Positions 59,950-64,000 of a stretch of 64,000 nucleotides of DNA are shown here, one piece after another. The DNA is from Caballeronia sp. NK8 (GTDB lineage Bacteria; Pseudomonadota; Gammaproteobacteria; Burkholderiales; Burkholderiaceae), in NCBI RefSeq assembly GCF_018408855.1, contig NZ_AP024322.1, forward strand, positions 2,046,001 through 2,110,000. The letters run 5' to 3'. The position numbers and the translations under genes are program-made. Position 1 is the stretch's first letter; the number at the start of each line of letters is the position of its first letter. The notes beneath the pieces were generated by a model. That model was not told where the DNA came from. It ran no database searches and saw nothing but the letters and a program-made list of their open reading frames with translations.

Positions 59950-60833
59950 TCTGAATATAATTTGCGAACAGCCTGAAAAGGTCGAAGCTTAGGATCAAGC
60001 AACGGCCGAGAATGTTCAGACTGTACAGGTGCAAGCGATAAGCCATCATTTTACTTGCGCCCAAGGTCGGTTGCTCACCCTGAAAATCGAGAGCAGCGAG
60101 TTGCACGCACGGCGATATCACCGGCAAGGACGGCGCCCACAGGCGCGTTCGGTCGAGTCGATCGCCGACGGTAACGGATTTTTGGTCAAAAAGAATTTTA
60201 TCGGCGAGAAGCGACGGCGCCCGGCACCAAAGCCGGATGCCAGCCCGAACCTGCCCTGCCAGCGAGCGGGAGAAAAAGGCAAATCGACGCTCGCCGGTTT
60301 TGCGAACAACTGACGGCGAAAACCGCTGCTGCGCTGATTTCTGCGAAGCGCGACGACGCCGCAACGAGACGAGACACACGGCCGCGAGCCAACGGGAGCA
60401 ATCGAGCCCGCGGCCGCGCCGTCGCGGCATGGCAGCAAGGAGGTTCGGTCACGAAGCATCGCGCCGGTTCGCGCGAGACCGCACCTCCCCGCAGCCGCCG
60501 TTGGGAGGAATCAGGCTTTTGCAAAGAGCGCGGGTCGGTTCGGCGCGTCCATTTTGAGACGCGGAACCGCTGCGCCGCCCCATCCTCGCCACGAGCCGCG
60601 CGGCGCCTCACCGTCTCGCAGTTGCTTCGCATGTGCCCCACGACGTGGCCGCTCCAATCGAGCCCGCGCCTGCTTTCGGCAATTCTCCCGCCAGAAGTCC
60701 CGCTCCAGCGTGCTTTGTGACAACACACAAAAAGCGTGGCACGCCCTCCTTCCCGCTTCGCGCGCGTGATGTATCGATCACCGGCGCCGATTCGCCCGAT
60801 GAAGGAAAAGCGTAGCCGCTCTGGAGCCGTTTC
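59950..60833. other. 884-bp intergenic region upstream of rne
   Basis: This interval between divergent rluC and rne has no open frame with plausible codon use on either strand. It is probably the rne promoter and 5' leader, comparable in role to the long E. coli rne 5' UTR that lets RNase E control its own mRNA. The A-rich stretch ACACACAAAAAGCG (about 60722-60735) could be a single-stranded landing site. A transcription start cannot be placed by eye. Confidence 0.5.
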
Positions 60834-63800
60834 ATGAAACGCATGCTGTTTAACGCGACGCAGCAAGAAGAATTGCGCGTCGCCATCGTCGATGGGCAGA
60901 AGCTCATCGACATCGACATCGAAACCGCCGGGCGCGAACAGCGCAAAGGCAATATCTACAAGGGAGTCGTCACCCGCATCGAGCCGTCGCTCGAAGCCTG
61001 CTTCGTCAACTACGGCGAAGACCGCCACGGCTTTCTGCCGTTCAAGGAAGTCGCCCGCCAGTATTTCCGCGATGGCATCGAGATGCGCTCCGCGCGCATC
61101 CAGGATGCGCTGCGCGAAGGCCAGGAACTGATCGTCCAGGTCGAGAAGGAAGAGCGCGGCAACAAGGGCGCGGCGCTGACCACGTTCATTTCGCTGGCTG
61201 GCCGTTACCTCGTGCTGATGCCGAACAACCCGCGCGGCGGCGGCGTGTCGCGCCGGATCGAGGGCGACGAGCGGCAGGAACTGCGCGAAACCATGGCGCA
61301 GCTCGAACTGCCGGAAGGCATGAGCATCATCGCGCGCACGGCCGGGATCGGCCGTTCGGCGGAAGAGCTCCAGTGGGACCTGAACTACCTGATGCAACTC
61401 TGGCGCGCGATCGAAGCCGCGTCGCAGAGCGGCGTCGGCGGCCAGCCGATGCTGATTTATCTCGAATCGAGCCTCGTCATCCGCGCGATTCGCGACTACT
61501 TCCAGCCGGATATCGGCGAAATCCTCATCGACACGACCGAAATCCATGATCAGGCGCGCGCCTTCATGGATATCGTGATGCCCGACAACCTGCAAAAGGT
61601 GAAGCGCTATCACGACGACGTGCCGCTCTTTTCGCGCTTCCAGATCGAGCACCAGATCGAAACCGCGTACTCGCGCACGGTGCCGCTGCCGTCGGGCGGC
61701 GCGATCGTCATCGATCACACCGAGGCGCTCGTCGCCATCGACGTGAACTCGGCGCGCGCGACCAAGGGCGCGGATATCGAGGAAACCGCGACGCGCACCA
61801 ACCTCGAAGCCGCCGACGAAGTCGCGCGTCAGCTTCGTCTGCGCGATCTGGGCGGTCTGATCGTGATCGACTTCATCGACATGGAGTCGGCCAAGAGCCA
61901 GCGCGAAGTCGAGCAGCGCCTGAAAGATGCGCTCAAGCACGACCGCGCGCGCGTGCAAATGGGCAAGATTTCGCGTTTCGGCCTGATGGAGCTGTCGCGT
62001 CAGCGTCTGCGTCCGGCGCTGTCGGAAGGCAGCCACGTGACGTGCCCGCGCTGCAACGGCACGGGCCATATCCGCGACACCGAATCGTCCGCGCTGCAAG
62101 TGCTGCGGATCATTCAGGAAGAAGCGATGAAGGAAAACACCGCGGCGATCCACTGCCAGGTGCCGGTCGAAGTGACCGCCTTCCTGCTGAACGAGAAGCG
62201 CTCGGAAATCAACAAGATCGAGTCGCGCTTCAAGGTCAACGTCGTTCTGATCCCGAACAAGCATCTCGAAACGCCGCACTACAAGCTCGAGCGTCTGCGT
62301 CACGACGATGCGCGTCTCGACGAGCCGCGCGCGTCGTGGAAGATGGCAGTCGAAGCGGCGAGCGAGCTCGAGTCCGAAACGGGTTACAGCAAGCGCACCG
62401 AGGAAGTGAAGCCGAAGCAGGAAGCGGCGGTGAAGGGCATCACGCCCGAGAAGCCGGCGCCGAGCGCACCGGTCAAGCCCGCGCCCGTCGAGGCCGCGCC
62501 CGCTCCGGCGCCCGTGCCGGCGAGCGGCGGTTTCATCGCGTGGATCAAGAATCTGTTCGGCATTCAACCGCCGCAACCCGCTCCGGCCCCCGTCGAAGCG
62601 CAACCGGCGACGCGTGCGCCGCGTGAACGCGGCGAGCGCACCGGCGGCGGCGATCGCAACCGTAACCGTCGCAGTGGTGGCGCCGGTCGTGACGGCGCCG
62701 CAGCAGGCGCCGCAACCGGTGGCAACGGCGCGGGCCGTCAGGGCGCGCGCCGCGAGGATCGCGAAGCGCGTGGCGGTCGTGAAGGACGCGAACTGCGCGA
62801 AGTGCGTGAGCCGCGCGAGGGTCGTGAGCCGCGCGAGGCACGCGAACCCCGCGAGCCGCGTGAGACACGGGAACCTCGTGAAGCGCGTGATCGCAACGCG
62901 GAACGCGCCCCGCGTCCGGAAACCGCCGAGCGTCAGGAACGCCGTGAGCGTCCCGAGCGCGCGGAACGCGGTGAACGCACTGAGCGCACTGAGCGCGGTG
63001 AACGCGCGGAACGTGGCGAGCGCCGCAAGCCGCAGCCGGAAGCCGCTGTCGAGGCGCTGACGCAAGGCGAAACGGTGGCATCGGAGATCGTCGAAACGGC
63101 GCAAGCCAACGCCAATGCGCAGCAGGCCGGCTTCGATTCAGCCGCCGATCAGGCAGCCGCCGAGGCGCGCGATGGCGAAGAGCGTCGCCGCCGCCGCCGT
63201 GGCCGTCGTGGCGGTCGTCGCGAGCGCGACGAAGACGGCATGACCGTGAATCACGCAGCCGACGTCGCGGAAGCGGAAGGCGCGGCGGAAAGCGTCTCCG
63301 CGCAAGCCGGCGTGTTCGACGCCGAAGCGGCGCAGGAAGCGTCCGCACGGCGCGAAACCCGCCCTGCCGCACCGCAGCCTGTCGAACACCCTGTTGTCGA
63401 GCAGCCTGTTGCCGAGCCGGTCAGTCAGCAGATTGCCCGGCCAGCCGAAGCCGCGCCGCAAGAGCAGGCGCCTGTCGCTGCCGAAGCAGCGCCGGTCGCC
63501 AAGGCTGCCGACGCCGAGCCGTTCGAGCTGAAGGCGCAAACGCCCGAGCCGACGACGTTCGATCTCTTCGCCAAGCCCGCTGGGGCGCCGGCGGTCGAGA
63601 ATCCGTTCGGCCCGGAACCGAAGGTTGCCGACACGGCATCGGCCGACCCGTTCGCGCCTGCCGCGCCTGCCGCGACGGAAGCGCCGAAGCCCGCCGCCGT
63701 CGAAGCACCGAAGCCCGTTGAGCCGGCTCCGGTCGCGGCGAGCGAACCCGCCGCCGAGGTCGCCGAACCGGTGAAGGCCGCCGCAACCGCGCCGACGCCC

Positions 63801-64000
63801 GAGGCAACGATCGTCGAACCGGTGAAGCCGGTCGTCGAGCGCACGGAAAGCGAAGCGGAAACGCGTGTCGCCGTGCAAGAGCCGGTCGCCGTCGTCGCGG
63901 AACCGGTGAAGGCCGCCGCGCCGTCCGCGCCCGCGACGTCGACGCCGATCGCCGCCGAAGCCCTTCAGCCGATGCTGGAGCGCGCGGGCCTCGTCTGGGT
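60834..64000 (+). CDS. rne: Ribonuclease E (C-terminus runs off the window)
   Basis: The catalytic half is complete: S1 domain ([23 protein letters not shown], about 39-61), 5'-sensor region, DNase I-like domain with active-site Asp in [13 protein letters not shown] and VIDFIDME, and zinc link CPRCNGTGH (about 404-412). After about 520 the sequence becomes a low-complexity scaffold: an Arg-rich region, then Ala/Pro/Glu/Val-rich repeats. The visible C-terminus, ERAGLVWV, is near the family's usual end. It initiates most mRNA decay and processes rRNA. Confidence 0.98.
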   Translation, partial: MKRMLFNATQQEELRVAIVDGQKLIDIDIETAGREQRKGNIYKGVVTRIEPSLEACFVNYGEDRHGFLPFKEVARQYFRDGIEMRSARIQDALREGQELIVQVEKEERGNKGAALTTFISLAGRYLVLMPNNPRGGGVSRRIEGDERQELRETMAQLELPEGMSIIARTAGIGRSAEELQWDLNYLMQLWRAIEAASQSGVGGQPMLIYLESSLVIRAIRDYFQPDIGEILIDTTEIHDQARAFMDIVMPDNLQKVKRYHDDVPLFSRFQIEHQIETAYSRTVPLPSGGAIVIDHTEALVAIDVNSARATKGADIEETATRTNLEAADEVARQLRLRDLGGLIVIDFIDMESAKSQREVEQRLKDALKHDRARVQMGKISRFGLMELSRQRLRPALSEGSHVTCPRCNGTGHIRDTESSALQVLRIIQEEAMKENTAAIHCQVPVEVTAFLLNEKRSEINKIESRFKVNVVLIPNKHLETPHYKLERLRHDDARLDEPRASWKMAVEAASELESETGYSKRTEEVKPKQEAAVKGITPEKPAPSAPVKPAPVEAAPAPAPVPASGGFIAWIKNLFGIQPPQPAPAPVEAQPATRAPRERGERTGGGDRNRNRRSGGAGRDGAAAGAATGGNGAGRQGARREDREARGGREGRELREVREPREGREPREAREPREPRETREPREARDRNAERAPRPETAERQERRERPERAERGERTERTERGERAERGERRKPQPEAAVEALTQGETVASEIVETAQANANAQQAGFDSAADQAAAEARDGEERRRRRRGRRGGRRERDEDGMTVNHAADVAEAEGAAESVSAQAGVFDAEAAQEASARRETRPAAPQPVEHPVVEQPVAEPVSQQIARPAEAAPQEQAPVAAEAAPVAKAADAEPFELKAQTPEPTTFDLFAKPAGAPAVENPFGPEPKVADTASADPFAPAAPAATEAPKPAAVEAPKPVEPAPVAASEPAAEVAEPVKAAATAPTPEATIVEPVKPVVERTESEAETRVAVQEPVAVVAEPVKAAAPSAPATSTPIAAEALQPMLERAGLVW
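62815..62960 (+). repeat. Arg-Glu-Pro repeats in the RNase E scaffold
   Basis: The coding sequence repeats CGCGAG/CGTGAG-type codons to give [20 protein letters not shown] runs, likely an RNA-binding arginine-rich region. The repeats are imperfect at DNA level. Confidence 0.7.

Noticed and set aside
62815..62960. Possible CRISPR-like repeats
   Set aside because: The units are short, imperfect and in frame; they encode the arginine-rich scaffold of RNase E.
60198..63104. 968-codon open frame antisense to rne
   Set aside because: High GC at third positions keeps the opposite strand open. The translated product is a repetitive Arg/Ala/His-rich run with no domain, and the rne strand has complete catalytic motifs.

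Overview
The window is chromosomal DNA from a betaproteobacterium of the Burkholderiaceae, most likely Burkholderia sensu lato (Paraburkholderia/Caballeronia-like). This rests on the high GC content, the EarP/EF-P arginine-rhamnosylation pair, the gene order rnc-era-recO-pdxJ-acpS-nagZ next to lepA-lepB and the rpoE operon, the fab cluster, and alanine/arginine-rich tails on housekeeping proteins. I could not run a search, so the genus is an inference. Almost everything is core genome. The one clear mobile element is a group II intron.

Layout. 1-3.6 kb: the 5' end of ftsH, rlmE, a YhbY-type RNA-binding protein, a DUF4149 membrane protein and greA. 3.6-8.4 kb: carAB with a long-stem terminator and a recognisable -10 box. 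8.5-14.7 kb: an MFS transporter, mltD, gloB, and a plus-strand run yafS-like methyltransferase-rnhA-dnaQ followed by tRNA-Val(CAC). 14.8-24.7 kb: small membrane proteins, a GT4 glycosyltransferase, an MsbA-like ABC exporter, otsBA (trehalose), an SCO/CtaG-type cytochrome oxidase assembly pair and an ElaA-like acetyltransferase. 24.8-28.1 kb: tRNA-Cys, two identical tRNA-Gly(GCC), pgsA and uvrC.

28.17-31.06 kb: a complete group II intron with an RT-maturase-HNH protein, inserted in the short divergent interval between uvrC and earP. Its EBS1 and EBS2 sequences match the flanking IBS1 and IBS2, which fixes both boundaries. 31.1-35.3 kb: earP, efp, a BON-domain lipoprotein and an NtrC-type response regulator whose sigma54-contact and ATPase motifs are altered.

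35.3-49.6 kb (minus strand): lepA-lepB-rnc-era-recO-pdxJ-acpS-nagZ, preceded by the envelope-stress set rpoE-rseA-rseB-mucD with a small glutaredoxin-like gene. 47.8-55.3 kb (minus strand): yceD-rpmF-plsX-fabH-fabD-fabG-acpP-fabF, joining ribosome, phospholipid and fatty-acid synthesis, with acpS and lepB nearby. 55.5-64 kb: Maf/YceF, an RsmI-like methylase, an S49 peptidase, a Rieske protein, a HAD phosphatase, rluC, and divergently rne (nearly complete), which has an unusually long upstream region.

The strongest candidates for a second look are the intron splitting the uvrC/earP promoter interval, the motif-degenerate enhancer-binding protein, and the long rne upstream region. I found no CRISPR array, prophage or defence island.
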